A program made the translations under genes and the position numbers. Below are positions 29,352 through 37,824 of a DNA stretch of 64,000 bases, in pieces (within the stretch, counting starts at the first letter, position 1; each line of letters begins with the position of its first letter). The stretch spans positions 49,834 through 113,833 of IMG/VR virus record IMGVR_UViG_3300042879_002524. One strand, given 5' to 3'. Source of the DNA: a virus. Below the pieces are notes generated by a model, which saw only the letters and a list, made by a program, of their open reading frames with translations, was not told where the DNA came from and did no database searches.

Positions 29352-29781
29352 TCATATCTCTTTCTTCTAATTTGTTTTTAACTGCAGTTATTTTTTGATT
29401 TAAAACTGTATCTTCATTAGTAATATCAGTTAACTCATCAGTTAATTCATCGGATAAAGTTTTTTCTGCAATTTTGAGTAATTGTTCTTTTTCTTCATCG
29501 GATAATAATCCATCAGCTCCAGCAATTGTTTGTTTAGTCGAAATAAATCGTTGCACGATTGCTGTTAGTTTAACAAGATGATCATCATTTTTTACAGCAA
29601 CATCTAAGTACTCTTTAATTAAAGGTACAATAATAGTAGCATCTGATGCATTTTTAATTAAAGGTTGTAACTGAGCGATTAGTTGATTAATTTGCCTATC
29701 TTTCTTTTTTGAGTTATGATAGACATCTGACATTAAATCCGCAAATGAAGTACCTTTAAATAGTTCATCATTTTTGTCCAT
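29344..29781 (-). CDS. Helical protein between gp55-like and hub genes
   Basis: The 145-residue, acidic, largely helical protein contains LLSDEEKEQLLKIAEKTL near residue 100. No known motif. Placed between the late sigma factor and the hub protein, with a class L box 17 nt upstream, it is likely a tail assembly or structural factor. Confidence 0.65.
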   Translation of the reverse strand: MDKNDELFKGTSFADLMSDVYHNSKKKDRQINQLIAQLQPLIKNASDATIIVPLIKEYLDVAVKNDDHLVKLTAIVQRFISTKQTIAGADGLLSDEEKEQLLKIAEKTLSDELTDELTDITNEDTVLNQKITAVKNKLEERDMNV

Positions 29782-29797
29782 AACGTAAATCCTTTAA

Positions 29798-29806
29798 TAT
29801 AAATAT
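29798..29806 (-). promoter_or_regulatory. Class L promoter box before gene 29344-29781
   Basis: Coding strand GATATTTATATTAAAGG, about 17 nt before the ATG. It overlaps the stop codon of the sigma-factor gene. Confidence 0.6.
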
Positions 29807-30504
29807 CAAAAAGGCAATTTTACGAAGTTTGTACGTTCATACATTAAGAAATTCTCATCGTATATTTGTTTTAAAGTTTTAATAACTTTAGTAATATTAG
29901 TAGTTTTTAATCCAGTTCGTTCTCGTATAAAAATATACAATGCTTTTTTATTAAAATCTTCAATATTTTCTCTAGTTTCAAAAATATGTAAAACTGAATC
30001 GGCTACATGTATATCAACTGGATTATTGAATATGTAATTTAAATTATCATAACAATGTTCGATATAAGCATTCATAAAATATTCTAATGTTTCACGCATC
30101 TCGATATTATGAATTTCAGTCATAATATTTCGTTGATCATCAACATCTAATTCTAGAGTATCTGCCTTAAGTTTATTATATGCTTTTTGATTTTCAGCAA
30201 TTAAATAATTAAAAGATGTTCTAGTATAATAAGAATAGGCTTTACCATTATTTGGATTAAACTTATTTAATCGTTCTGTCAGATATGTAACTAAATCTGT
30301 TTGTAAATCAGTAAATGTGGAATCTATATAGGTAGGTTTAACCTTATTAATTAGATTTTCCGCAAGTTTCATGAATGGAGGATAAATAAATCTGCGATAT
30401 ATCTTTTCTCGCTTTACTGTGCTGTCTGACTTGTTATATGCAGATATTGCAATGTCTGTTATTTTTGTAAAGTAAACATTACTTTTTTTCTTGCGTTTCG
30501 CCAT
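29806..30504 (-). CDS. Late-transcription sigma factor, gp55-like
   Basis: The 232-residue protein resembles T4 gp55, which replaces the host sigma factor at late promoters. The core around residues 40-100 (FMKLAENLINKVKPTYID, LVTYLTERLNKFNP, then KAYSYYTRTSFNYLIAENQKAYNKL) has the features of sigma region 2, including the aromatic patch used to melt the -10 box. There is no typical region 4, in keeping with late promoters that lack a -35 box; the class L boxes in this genome also lack one. It lies just upstream of the tail genes. Confidence 0.75.
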   Translation of the reverse strand: MAKRKKKSNVYFTKITDIAISAYNKSDSTVKREKIYRRFIYPPFMKLAENLINKVKPTYIDSTFTDLQTDLVTYLTERLNKFNPNNGKAYSYYTRTSFNYLIAENQKAYNKLKADTLELDVDDQRNIMTEIHNIEMRETLEYFMNAYIEHCYDNLNYIFNNPVDIHVADSVLHIFETRENIEDFNKKALYIFIRERTGLKTTNITKVIKTLKQIYDENFLMYERTNFVKLPF

Positions 30505-30778
30505 CGAATTGTTCTTTAAGTTCTGTGATTACTTCGTTTAATAATTGAAATGTAGTTCCTGCTTCGTCTTCAGATTCAAATGCACCTAATCGATCAATTT
30601 GTTTCATGATGTTATATGATGATTCGATTCGACTATACATGAATTGATTGGTAGATTCTAATTCTTCAATATATTCCTGAGCTTCAGCCAATGTTCCTGC
30701 TAATTGCCACATTCTAGCTCCAAAATAACCAGCAATACCTCCAGTTATTATCCATAATATTATATACAATGTTACCAT
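30479..30778 (-). CDS. Small membrane-anchored coiled-coil protein
   Basis: The 99-residue protein has an N-terminal transmembrane helix (about residues 3-22, ILWIITGGIAGYFG) and then a charged coil with an acidic end. It overlaps the sigma-factor gene by 26 bp. No family recognised. Confidence 0.65.
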   Translation of the reverse strand: MVTLYIILWIITGGIAGYFGARMWQLAGTLAEAQEYIEELESTNQFMYSRIESSYNIMKQIDRLGAFESEDEAGTTFQLLNEVITELKEQFDGETQEKK

Positions 30779-30780
30779 AA

Positions 30781-31557
30781 TTAATCCTGATTAAATGCAC
30801 TAAAAATATCTGTTAATGTTTTTTCAACATCTGGATTATTTTCTGCTAAGTTTTTAAGTCCGTTTGATTTTGTTACTTTACTTTTTTCTGCAACTGGTTT
30901 TGGAGTCACTTTATCTCGGTTTCTCCATCGCTCGTATTCAATTTGGGATGCCATATGATCTGCGTGGTGTAGAAGTAAAGGTAAATTAGTTTTTAATTTA
31001 GCTTGAGCCGATCGTGCAACAAAGTAAGGTTTATTTGCATCATCATACATTCCATCATGTATTTTAATTGCCTGATATTCAGTCCAAGACAATTTAATAC
31101 CATATTCTTGTAGCAACCAAATTGAAAGATCTGGTACCATTGTGAACGGAATATTTTCATTGTGCTTATACATTTTGTTTTGGTTTTTACGATGCCAATC
31201 CGAAGTTTCTACTTGATATACTTCATTACCATCGCCTGGAAATCCTATTTTTCCTAAATCATGATGCATTGCTGCAAATAACATTTCTTCTTCAGTATAA
31301 CCAGACATATCAGCACCCATTGACTTCCAAGTTGCATATAATGCTTTTGTGCAATCAATAACACGAAGTATATGATCTACATATCCGCCAGCAAACGCAT
31401 TATGAAAATGTGCAATTGAAGATGCTGGCATTAAAACCATTCGTTCTTCAAAATCATCATACATTCGATTTAAGGCATCTTTACGGGTAGTAAATGTTGT
31501 ATCAACAATTGCACGATACTGTTCCCAATTAGATTTTATTTTTTCTGCTTCTAACAT
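30781..31557 (-). CDS. HD-domain phosphohydrolase
   Basis: The 258-residue metal-dependent phosphohydrolase has HNAFAGGYVDHILRV (about residues 47-61, first histidine), AAMHHDLGKIGFPGDG (about 91-106, HD pair) and LLHHADHMASQ (about 195-205, last D). It likely acts on nucleotides or cyclic nucleotides, since HD proteins in large phages commonly hydrolyse dNMPs or signal nucleotides; the substrate cannot be read. The C-terminal 50 residues are a charged tail. A class L-like box lies just upstream. Confidence 0.85.
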   Translation of the reverse strand: MLEAEKIKSNWEQYRAIVDTTFTTRKDALNRMYDDFEERMVLMPASSIAHFHNAFAGGYVDHILRVIDCTKALYATWKSMGADMSGYTEEEMLFAAMHHDLGKIGFPGDGNEVYQVETSDWHRKNQNKMYKHNENIPFTMVPDLSIWLLQEYGIKLSWTEYQAIKIHDGMYDDANKPYFVARSAQAKLKTNLPLLLHHADHMASQIEYERWRNRDKVTPKPVAEKSKVTKSNGLKNLAENNPDVEKTLTDIFSAFNQD

Positions 31558-31563
31558 AGTTTA

Positions 31564-31571
31564 TATAAATA
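31564..31571 (-). promoter_or_regulatory. Class L promoter box before the HD-domain gene
   Basis: Coding strand TATTTATATAAAC, 6 nt before the ATG; unusually close to the start. Confidence 0.45.
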
Positions 31572-31579
31572 ATATAATA

Positions 31580-31744
31580 TTACTTTCGTAATTCCAATGT
31601 TTCGCCATTAACTAGTTTCAATGTGCATTTCCAACATGTAATAGCAGTTGCATTAACATCGACTCGTTCGGAGATAGTATCACAATATTTACATTGTAAC
31701 TTTTTAAAACCTTTTGGTAAAGGAGCACGTTTTGATTTTTTCAT
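31580..31744 (-). CDS. Small zinc-ribbon protein
   Basis: The 54-residue protein starts MKKSKRAPLPKGFKKLQ. It has two CxxC knuckles (CKYC at 18-21 and CWKC at 37-40) sixteen residues apart, a classic zinc ribbon. Such phage proteins often bind nucleic acid or RNA polymerase. It stands alone between the HD gene and gene 31756. This gene is below a 60-residue cut-off and easily missed. Confidence 0.7.
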   Translation of the reverse strand: MKKSKRAPLPKGFKKLQCKYCDTISERVDVNATAITCWKCTLKLVNGETLELRK

Positions 31745-31755
31745 GTGATGATTTT

Positions 31756-31935
31756 TTATTCGCGGTCAATGTAATAACGAGCCGAATCTAATTTTGTTAA
31801 AGCTCTTGCTAAATTATCTAAGGCAGAATCTTTATCAATTTTACCTTCTGTTAACATACGACCGGTGTTCCGGATAATCTCTCTTGCATCTTCAATATCA
31901 TCCGTAATTTTTGCTTTGTACTTGTAATGTGCCAT
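31756..31935 (-). CDS. Small helical protein
   Basis: The 59-residue charged helical protein (MAHYKYKAKITDDIEDAREII at the start, DNLARALTKLDSARYYID at the end) has a class L box (31953-31961) 18 nt before its ATG. No family recognised. Confidence 0.6.
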   Translation of the reverse strand: MAHYKYKAKITDDIEDAREIIRNTGRMLTEGKIDKDSALDNLARALTKLDSARYYIDRE

Positions 31936-31952
31936 AACTTTTTTTCCTTTAT

Positions 31953-31961
31953 TATAAATAT
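31953..31961 (-). promoter_or_regulatory. Class L promoter box before gene 31756-31935
   Basis: Coding strand ATATTTATAATAAAGG, 18 nt before the ATG. Confidence 0.55.
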
Positions 31962-31962
31962 A

Positions 31963-32991
31963 TTATCCTAAAATAATTGCTGGATTTTCGCGATGGCAAT
32001 CGATACCAACATTCTGAATAGCTTGCTCTTTTGCCTTAGCCTCTACTTCAACATCTAATGCATCAACACCGTAAGTATTCGGTAATTGCAAAATAAAGTC
32101 AGAATGCGCTGGTGCTTTGATCTTGCTGAACTCTTTGTACATCTTAGCAAATGTAGGCCACTTTGGTAAATCTTCTTGCGGAATACCATGTTTATCGCAA
32201 ATGCCTTCGATAAGACGTTGTGCTTCGCGTCGACGAGATTCTGAGTAATGAGTGCATTGAGTAACACCGTGACGAGTCCAAGTTTCTCGAGCCATAAAGA
32301 ATGCTTCTTGTTCGGATAAGTCACCGGTATTGAATGTATGATGCCAATAGTCAAATGTAATCGGAATAGCAATATCGCGATGCAACATTTCATACAAGTC
32401 GCGAACTGAATACATAGAAGCCTTGTCATCATTTTCAATAACAAGACGTGCCTTAAGATTATCAGACAAACGATCATAATTCTTCAACCAACGTTGTATG
32501 GTAGTTGCCTTATCGCCGTAAGTAGCACCTACGTGAATATTAATAAGATTGTCAAAGCTAGGAGCAAAGCCCATAAGATCAAACATCTCAGAATGACGTT
32601 CTAATCCAACAATACTATTTTCGACCACAACAGAATCTGGACTACCTAATATATGGAAAGGACCAGGATGTGTAGTAAGACGATGGCCATGTGCCCGAGC
32701 ATAATCGCCTGCTACGCGAAGGTGATGTGCAATCTCAGCAATATCAGGCAAATCTGCTAATTCATAATGATTCCATCGAGGAAATATTTCTGAACCAATT
32801 CGGAATAAACGTATACCTTGCTGTTCGTTCCATTGGAGTATAGGTAGTAAGTCACGAGCATTAGCTAATGAAATATCAGAAGCTAACTGCATACCGCCAG
32901 CCTTGAATTTACGTTCAATCATGGTGCGACCTGTGCGGATACCTTGAGAACTAAGTTGCATGTTAATGCAGCAATAACCAAATCTAATCAT
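31963..32991 (-). CDS. uvsE: UV-damage endonuclease (UvdE/UvsE family)
   Basis: The 342-residue protein nicks DNA 5' of UV photoproducts and some abasic sites. It is a TIM-barrel enzyme and carries the family's metal-binding pattern: MIRFGYCCIN at the start, LFRIGSEIFPRWNH (about 61-74), LTTHPGPFHILGSP (about 104-117), LVIENDDKASMYSV (about 183-196), ITFDYWHHTFN (about 210-220), THYSESR (about 247-253) and APAHSDFI (about 293-300). The length matches bacterial UvsE. It has a class E promoter (33004-33034) and is divergent from the rightward gene at 33095. A repair role in a light-exposed aquatic habitat is reasonable. Confidence 0.93.
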   Translation of the reverse strand: MIRFGYCCINMQLSSQGIRTGRTMIERKFKAGGMQLASDISLANARDLLPILQWNEQQGIRLFRIGSEIFPRWNHYELADLPDIAEIAHHLRVAGDYARAHGHRLTTHPGPFHILGSPDSVVVENSIVGLERHSEMFDLMGFAPSFDNLINIHVGATYGDKATTIQRWLKNYDRLSDNLKARLVIENDDKASMYSVRDLYEMLHRDIAIPITFDYWHHTFNTGDLSEQEAFFMARETWTRHGVTQCTHYSESRRREAQRLIEGICDKHGIPQEDLPKWPTFAKMYKEFSKIKAPAHSDFILQLPNTYGVDALDVEVEAKAKEQAIQNVGIDCHRENPAIILG

Positions 32992-33003
32992 AGTATTTTT
33001 TTA

Positions 33004-33034
33004 TTAATATAAGAAAAATTTTGTAAATAACCTA
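33004..33034 (-). promoter_or_regulatory. Class E promoter for uvsE
   Basis: -35 TAGGTT, 17 bp, -7 TATATTAA on the coding strand, just upstream of the uvsE ATG. Confidence 0.5.
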
Positions 33035-33059
33035 GAATGCAATGTTTTTATTGTAGTTT

Positions 33060-33068
33060 ATATTTATA
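33060..33068 (+). promoter_or_regulatory. Class L promoter box for the only rightward gene
   Basis: Reads ATATTTATA followed by TGAAAAG on the plus strand, 27 nt before the ATG at 33095. It shows that the motif follows gene direction. Confidence 0.6.
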
Positions 33069-33094
33069 TGAAAAGATATAATAAAGATAGTATT

Positions 33095-34582
33095 ATGAAT
33101 TTACAAAAACTACTTGCAGAAAATATGCTTAGGTTTGCACCTAAAAATTTAGATGAGACATCTATTAGTAATATTTTAACAATAATAGAACAAGCTGGTG
33201 TTTCTGGATTACCAAAAACATATGAAGAATTTATTGCATTAGATTCAGCTGACGTAACAAAAACACCAGGATATGCAGAATTATTTAAACGCGTATTTGA
33301 ATTACAATCTGGTAAAGGCGATGGGTATAACAATTCCGAACAATATGCAACTGAAACTATTGGTTGGTGGTCCGGTTCCCCACAATTAAATAATCAACAG
33401 AACCGAGCAAAAGATCAAACTGATAATGTTATTAAAAATATAGATTTTATGATTTCTAGTTTAGAATCAATTAAATCTGGTAAATTTAATATACAAATTT
33501 CAGATTTAGATAAACGACTAATGCTTTTAAAGCAAGTTCGAGCTCAACTAAATTCATTAATGTCTAAAGATATATACATAAATAATTGGCGCCCGCAAGG
33601 AGTTGATCTAGCTGGAAAAATTTATAATCTATCTACTAAAGTTTATGGTGATATCGATCGGTTATCATCTACAGTACCAGCACCATCTGATTTGCAAAAA
33701 TTTTTAACAAATATAGATGCAGAATCTGCGCCAGGCAAACAAATTTATAGTAAACAAACATATTCTTCAAAAATACCTGATACCGATAAGGTTAAACTTA
33801 TAAGTCAAGCCATACAAAAAGCAAGAAATGCAAATAAACCTTTAAGTAATGCAGATCGTATATATATAGGTCCTAAAAATACCGCAGTTTTATATTCTAA
33901 ACAAGAACAAACGACGCCGGCGGCGCCCATGGCATTTCCAATTGCATATCCACCTAAAAATCCAAATTCGCCATTAATACAAAACTTTTTCGGGGATGAT
34001 AAATATCAAGTAAGTCCAGAACAACAAGCAGGTTTTGCTAGCACATTGCAACAAGCAGTACAATATTGTAAATCTCAAGGTACTATTCTAGAAGTACAAT
34101 ATAAAGCTGGTAGTAGTACTAGTAAAGTTCCTACGAGGTTTCCTCGAGGAAATGAGGGATTGACCGATGCACGATTGAAGTCTATCGATACCGTATTAGC
34201 TTCTACTATTGCAAATAATCCAGATCTCAAAGGTATTAAAGTAACAAAACTTGATCCGGAGCGCAAAGTTGAAGTAGGTCCAGCTTATGATGGAGATACA
34301 TATTCACCAGAGAAACGAAAAGCTAATCCAGAAACACAAAAAAAGTATGATGCATTATACGGACCACATCGTGGAAGTTATGGTGAATTTGTTATTATAT
34401 ATCAACCACAACCGGAAGAACCTAGCTCGAATACAGAATATACACCAATTGGCAATTGGGCAATTAAAATAGATTGGCACAAAATTCGAATACCAAAAAT
34501 TAGTATACCAAAAATTGGAGTAATGCAACCGAAACAACGGAGAGCTAAAAATTTTAGTACAACTGACTGTTGGGCTGGTTAA
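33095..34582 (+). CDS. Putative internal virion protein with extended targeting sequence
   Basis: This is the only substantial gene on the plus strand. From ATG 33095 the product is about 495 residues and begins MNLQKLLAENMLRFAPKNL. LAE is a likely prohead-protease site, and the pattern LAENMxRFxxKNLxE also occurs at the start of the protein at 53232. An ATG at 33068 lies inside the class L box and is rejected. The body is Q/K/P-rich, with KVRAQLNS-like helices and repeated IPKI units near the end; no enzyme motif is seen. It ends at a bidirectional terminator facing the CAP-protein gene. Confidence 0.72.
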   Translation: MNLQKLLAENMLRFAPKNLDETSISNILTIIEQAGVSGLPKTYEEFIALDSADVTKTPGYAELFKRVFELQSGKGDGYNNSEQYATETIGWWSGSPQLNNQQNRAKDQTDNVIKNIDFMISSLESIKSGKFNIQISDLDKRLMLLKQVRAQLNSLMSKDIYINNWRPQGVDLAGKIYNLSTKVYGDIDRLSSTVPAPSDLQKFLTNIDAESAPGKQIYSKQTYSSKIPDTDKVKLISQAIQKARNANKPLSNADRIYIGPKNTAVLYSKQEQTTPAAPMAFPIAYPPKNPNSPLIQNFFGDDKYQVSPEQQAGFASTLQQAVQYCKSQGTILEVQYKAGSSTSKVPTRFPRGNEGLTDARLKSIDTVLASTIANNPDLKGIKVTKLDPERKVEVGPAYDGDTYSPEKRKANPETQKKYDALYGPHRGSYGEFVIIYQPQPEEPSSNTEYTPIGNWAIKIDWHKIRIPKISIPKIGVMQPKQRRAKNFSTTDCWAG

Positions 34583-34595
34583 AAAATAATTTAGT

Positions 34596-34622
34596 AAATG
34601 GGAGTTTAGGCTCCCATTTTTT
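34596..34622. terminator. Bidirectional intrinsic terminator between convergent genes
   Basis: Nine-bp stem AAATGGGAG/CTCCCATTT (34596-34604 and 34611-34619), loop TTTAGG, then a T-run to 34622; on the other strand an A/T-rich flank also serves leftward transcripts, and the stop codon of gene 34621 lies in it. Confidence 0.85.
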
Positions 34623-35226
34623 ATTTATTAGAAAACACTGTTACTGCATAAATTTTAGTATCAATTGGCGATTTGATAAACGAAATTCCAATTTTTGTAA
34701 AATTTGGATTCAATTGGGCTTGAGCATGACCTTTATTACTAGATGCCCATTGATCTAATGATTGTTGTGCTACCGTACGATTACGACCAAAGCAAATAAC
34801 TATAGGGAAACATAATGCATTTTCACTAATACGATAATCTACACAGTTATAATTTGGGTAAAATTGAAGAATTCTATCAGTCAAAGTTGGATAAATATCG
34901 CCAGAAATAACATTATTAAAATCTTGTACGTGACCGACATATTTTGTATTGACCATATAGCGACATTGGTTATCAGCCGCGGCACATAAATTTACATCTA
35001 ATTGCAACTCACCCAATCCTTTGAATTTTCGATATTGATTAAGTAAACGTAAAAATTCAATTTGAATTGATACTGAATCAAATTTCCGACTGTTAAAGGC
35101 ATTCACCGAATCCATTGAATAATATTCAATTATGGAGGTTTTACTATAATCTATAAGTTTGACTGGATTTTGACTAATAGAATTATAAGATATTATAATA
35201 CTAACAATTGTGATTATTTTTTTCAT
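34621..35226 (-). CDS. Secreted CAP/SCP-domain protein
   Basis: The 201-residue product has an N-terminal signal-like helix (MKKIITIVSIIISYNSIS), then a CAP (SCP/PR-1-like) domain: EFLRLLNQYRKFKGLGELQ (about residues 56-74), CAAADNQCRYM (about 80-90), GHVQDF (98-103), SENAL (about 132-136), QSLDQWASSNKGHAQAQLNP (about 153-172), then a final hydrophobic strand. Bacterial CAP proteins are exported and poorly understood. It has its own class E promoter. A secreted host-modifying protein is unusual cargo for a T4-like phage. Confidence 0.82.
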   Translation of the reverse strand: MKKIITIVSIIISYNSISQNPVKLIDYSKTSIIEYYSMDSVNAFNSRKFDSVSIQIEFLRLLNQYRKFKGLGELQLDVNLCAAADNQCRYMVNTKYVGHVQDFNNVISGDIYPTLTDRILQFYPNYNCVDYRISENALCFPIVICFGRNRTVAQQSLDQWASSNKGHAQAQLNPNFTKIGISFIKSPIDTKIYAVTVFSNK

Positions 35227-35246
35227 ACTCTCTTATTTTTATACTT

Positions 35247-35277
35247 TAAATATAAGAAGAATAAATCAAACGTCCAA
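35247..35277 (-). promoter_or_regulatory. Class E promoter for the CAP-domain gene
   Basis: -35 TTGGAC, 17 bp, -7 TATATTTA, about 20 nt before the ATG. Confidence 0.62.
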
Positions 35278-35284
35278 CCACCCG

Positions 35285-35866
35285 TTAATCTTTTTTTACT
35301 GGATTAGTAAAATCTAAAAAACTTCGTTGTTTTGCAATTGCCGCATCTAATTCTACATTTTTAGCAGTTTTTCGTTTTGTTGTATTGTTTCTGCCAGTTC
35401 TATCAGAGCCAAATGAAACAGCATTTGATTTGGTAGATCGCTTGGTTCTAACCTTTGTATCTTCAGCGTTATGGTTTCCATCATCTGCGTTGCCATCTTG
35501 ATCGCTAACTCGGCTTTCATTCGTTGGCCTGCTGGTGTCGATAGAAATTGTTGTAACTGTTCGACGTTTTGGGGCTGTTTGAATGCGTCTCTCAAGTTCG
35601 TCTGGTCCGATGGATATAGTGTCTTCGAAGAAGATGAATCCTGTGTTATAGCTCGTCTTTTGCCCCTTAATTTGTATACCACACGGGTAACTAACACCCA
35701 TAGTCGATTCCACCATGTACTGAATACCCCATCCAGTTTTCTTTGTTTTTGTAACATATCCGTAATATTTTTGTCCAAGCCAAGAAAAGAAAACCGCATC
35801 CCCTATTGAGAATTGCGGTTTATCAAATTTTCTTTGAAGTGCTTCTGGTATTTTTTGTTTTGCCAT
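35285..35866 (-). CDS. Hypothetical basic protein with SH3/KOW-like N-terminus
   Basis: The 193-residue protein begins with KFDKPQFSIGDAVFFSWLG, then KYYGYVTKTKKTGWGIQYMVES, a pattern of short strands like a small SH3/KOW barrel. The second half (from about 95) is polar, S/T/K/R-rich and probably disordered. Its stop and start overlap neighbouring genes by one base. A 148-residue frame on the same strand is a shadow. Confidence 0.65.
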   Translation of the reverse strand: MAKQKIPEALQRKFDKPQFSIGDAVFFSWLGQKYYGYVTKTKKTGWGIQYMVESTMGVSYPCGIQIKGQKTSYNTGFIFFEDTISIGPDELERRIQTAPKRRTVTTISIDTSRPTNESRVSDQDGNADDGNHNAEDTKVRTKRSTKSNAVSFGSDRTGRNNTTKRKTAKNVELDAAIAKQRSFLDFTNPVKKD

Positions 35867-36309
35867 TAGTTAATGCATATTGTTGAAACTTGATCTACTA
35901 TTCGAAATATTCGCAAGTACTTTGTAACTTTGTCCCGACGAAACATTTTCTCCATATTTTTATCACGAGATAAGATATATCCGGATTCAAAAAATTTATA
36001 AATTATAACACGCAATCCAATTAAACTATTTGTTTCTATCATGATGTTATCATCATCAATCATTACATCTACTTTTTCAATATCATCTGGCCAACTTTCC
36101 GGAGCTGTTTGCTGATCGATTGGATCCGATTCCTTTAAGGATTCATGCACCATGTTAAATATTTTAGATAAATCTAACCCATCGCTATGCTTTATTAAAG
36201 CAGCTTCATAGATTTCAAAAAAGAACATTACTTGATCACGCCGCGATAATTGCTTATAATAAGTATACTCGGCATAATTAACATGTAATACATCAAATAC
36301 GGTTTTCAT
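35866..36309 (-). CDS. Hypothetical protein
   Basis: From ATG 36309 the product is about 147 residues (MKTVFDVLHVNYAEYTYYKQ). It is mixed alpha/beta with an acidic centre (DDIEKVDVMIDDDN) and a C-terminal R/K-rich part. Longer in-frame starts would run through gene 36293-36472. No family recognised. Confidence 0.62.
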   Translation of the reverse strand: MKTVFDVLHVNYAEYTYYKQLSRRDQVMFFFEIYEAALIKHSDGLDLSKIFNMVHESLKESDPIDQQTAPESWPDDIEKVDVMIDDDNIMIETNSLIGLRVIIYKFFESGYILSRDKNMEKMFRRDKVTKYLRIFRIVDQVSTICIN

Positions 36310-36472
36310 ATGGCAACACCTGTTTAATTTCAAATAATTCATCAATTGCCTCACCAGACAATTGTTTTCGTTGTTTGATTAATTCACGTGCCTCGCGCAA
36401 ATCCATTGCCATTACACGTCCTATGGGTTCACAAGTAGAATCTGTCTTAAAGAAATATACATATGTGTTCAT
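36293..36472 (-). CDS. Small protein, 59 residues
   Basis: The product (MNTYVYFFKTDSTCEPIGRV at the start, REARELIKQRKQLSGEAIDELFEIKQ later) resembles small alpha/beta phage proteins. A class L box lies 14 nt before the ATG. It overlaps the next gene by 17 bp and falls below a 60-residue cut-off. Confidence 0.6.
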   Translation of the reverse strand: MNTYVYFFKTDSTCEPIGRVMAMDLREARELIKQRKQLSGEAIDELFEIKQVLPYENRI

Positions 36473-36484
36473 AGGCCTATTTTA

Positions 36485-36877
36485 TTATAAATATAAACCT
36501 ATTTCATATGCTCGTAATGAAGATGCTAATGCTTCGGATAATGTTTGTGATAACCGACCAATTTCAGTGCAAGTTAAATCAAATTTAGAACCCTTAACAG
36601 AAACTTCAAATCGATGTGTTTTATCTACTCGTTCTGAATATAAGTTTGTAGATAACGTGTCAATTGATTTTGCATATGAAATTAAGTCTTTATATTTCAT
36701 ATTAATTTTTTGATTAGCAATATGTAATTGACCAATCAATGTGTTCATTGGATCTGTTTTAAAGTGATCATTTGAAATTTTGTCTTGAAATACAAAATCC
36801 ATATCACTCCAGATTGTTCCATACCGGCTTCTGAATTTATCGCTAATTGCCCATGGATGATTAATACTTGTTGTCAT
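36485..36877 (-). CDS. Hypothetical helical protein
   Basis: The 130-residue protein starts MTTSINHPWAISDKFRSRYG. Its centre is helical (NTLIGQLHIANQKINMKYKD) and a KGSKFDLTCTEIGRLSQTL-like segment follows. No motif recognised. It is spaced 4 bp from the methyltransferase gene, so probably in one operon. Confidence 0.62.
   Translation of the reverse strand: MTTSINHPWAISDKFRSRYGTIWSDMDFVFQDKISNDHFKTDPMNTLIGQLHIANQKINMKYKDLISYAKSIDTLSTNLYSERVDKTHRFEVSVKGSKFDLTCTEIGRLSQTLSEALASSLRAYEIGLYL
36486..36494 (-). promoter_or_regulatory. Class L promoter box before gene 36293-36472
   Basis: Coding strand TATATTTATAATAAAAT, 14 nt before the ATG. Confidence 0.5.
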
Positions 36878-36881
36878 AATA

Positions 36882-37538
36882 TTATGCGTTGATTTTATAA
36901 ATTGTTACTGTGTATACATCATTTGAATAGTTATGTCGAACCGAGACATATCGATACTTTTCAATCATCATATCCATAATTAAACCTGGATGTGTATAAA
37001 AGAAACCTTCATGCAATGTGTTATTAATTGGAGATAATAAATTGAAAGATACTGCAGTTTTGGCTGCGTTATACATTAAATGCACATCGCTAAATAATTT
37101 TTGTAAATCTTCATTTTCATCGTTGCAACGACGTTGTGTAAATAAACCACTTGCAACTACCCAATCGCAACTAGGTAATTCTGCAGTTTCAAATGCATTA
37201 GTTTGAATTTCTAATGAATAACGATCGGTTGCCAATTGAGCCATTAATGGATTGTGATCGATGCCATGGTAGATAGCTGGTTGCCCGTAGAAATCATTGA
37301 TAAAATTAGATAGATCAGCACGACCACATCCAATATCCAATATACTTAATGACGGATCGTATCCCACTAATAAATTTTGAAAGATATAGTGTTGTTCTGC
37401 TGTACTATGATATCCAACAGGTTTTGGACTATATAATAAATAGTTTTCATCAGTTGGTAACAATGAATCCCATTCGTTAGCATCGATACTATTGTCTAAT
37501 ACTGACTGTATTTTATTTTGTAATTCAGATGGTTGCAT
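36882..37538 (-). CDS. Class I SAM-dependent methyltransferase
   Basis: The 218-residue protein shows motif I SILDIGCGRADLSNF (about residues 64-78), an acidic end of strand 2 in YHGIDHNPLMAQLA (about 89-102), and CDWVVASGLFTQRR (about 128-141) as motif IV. This is a Rossmann methyltransferase. The substrate is unknown; no DPPY-type DNA amino-methylase or PC-type cytosine motif is seen, so small molecule, tRNA or protein targets are as likely as DNA. Confidence 0.83.
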   Translation of the reverse strand: MQPSELQNKIQSVLDNSIDANEWDSLLPTDENYLLYSPKPVGYHSTAEQHYIFQNLLVGYDPSLSILDIGCGRADLSNFINDFYGQPAIYHGIDHNPLMAQLATDRYSLEIQTNAFETAELPSCDWVVASGLFTQRRCNDENEDLQKLFSDVHLMYNAAKTAVSFNLLSPINNTLHEGFFYTHPGLIMDMMIEKYRYVSVRHNYSNDVYTVTIYKINA

Positions 37539-37548
37539 GAACTATGAT

Positions 37549-37824
37549 TTATGCATTACAAATAGGTAAAAGATCTTCTTCTAACAATGTTTTATACGGA
37601 ATGGTTGTTTCGATCATTTTCGTATCACACAATTTAGCCGTTAATGTTTTATTAATAAACGTATTCTTTGAAGGAGCCGTAGGTACCATTACTAATGCTG
37701 TACGGTTTTCTAATAATACATTGTATACTGTTTGTTTGTTAACAATGTTTCGATCTAAAACTACACCTACGTGATTAGTTTCATGAGTTGTTACGATTAC
37801 TGTTTCACCTGCTCGGTATCCCAT
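37549..37824 (-). CDS. Hypothetical small protein
   Basis: The 91-residue product starts MGYRAGETVIVTTHETNHVG and continues in short strands, like a small beta-barrel (Hfq/SH3-like length). It overlaps the DUF4494 gene by one base. No family recognised. Confidence 0.6.
   Translation of the reverse strand: MGYRAGETVIVTTHETNHVGVVLDRNIVNKQTVYNVLLENRTALVMVPTAPSKNTFINKTLTAKLCDTKMIETTIPYKTLLEEDLLPICNA

Noticed and set aside
29806-30504. Ordinary ECF sigma factor
   Set aside because: Region 4 with a helix-turn-helix is not seen and the position beside tail genes fits gp55 better.
33068-33094. Upstream start (MKRYNKDSI) for the rightward gene
   Set aside because: The ATG lies in the class L box; the downstream ATG gives the conserved targeting sequence.
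35353-35799. 148-residue frame overlapping gene 35285-35866 on the same strand
   Set aside because: It is a shifted frame of a gene with a better start and neighbour overlap; no motif supports it.
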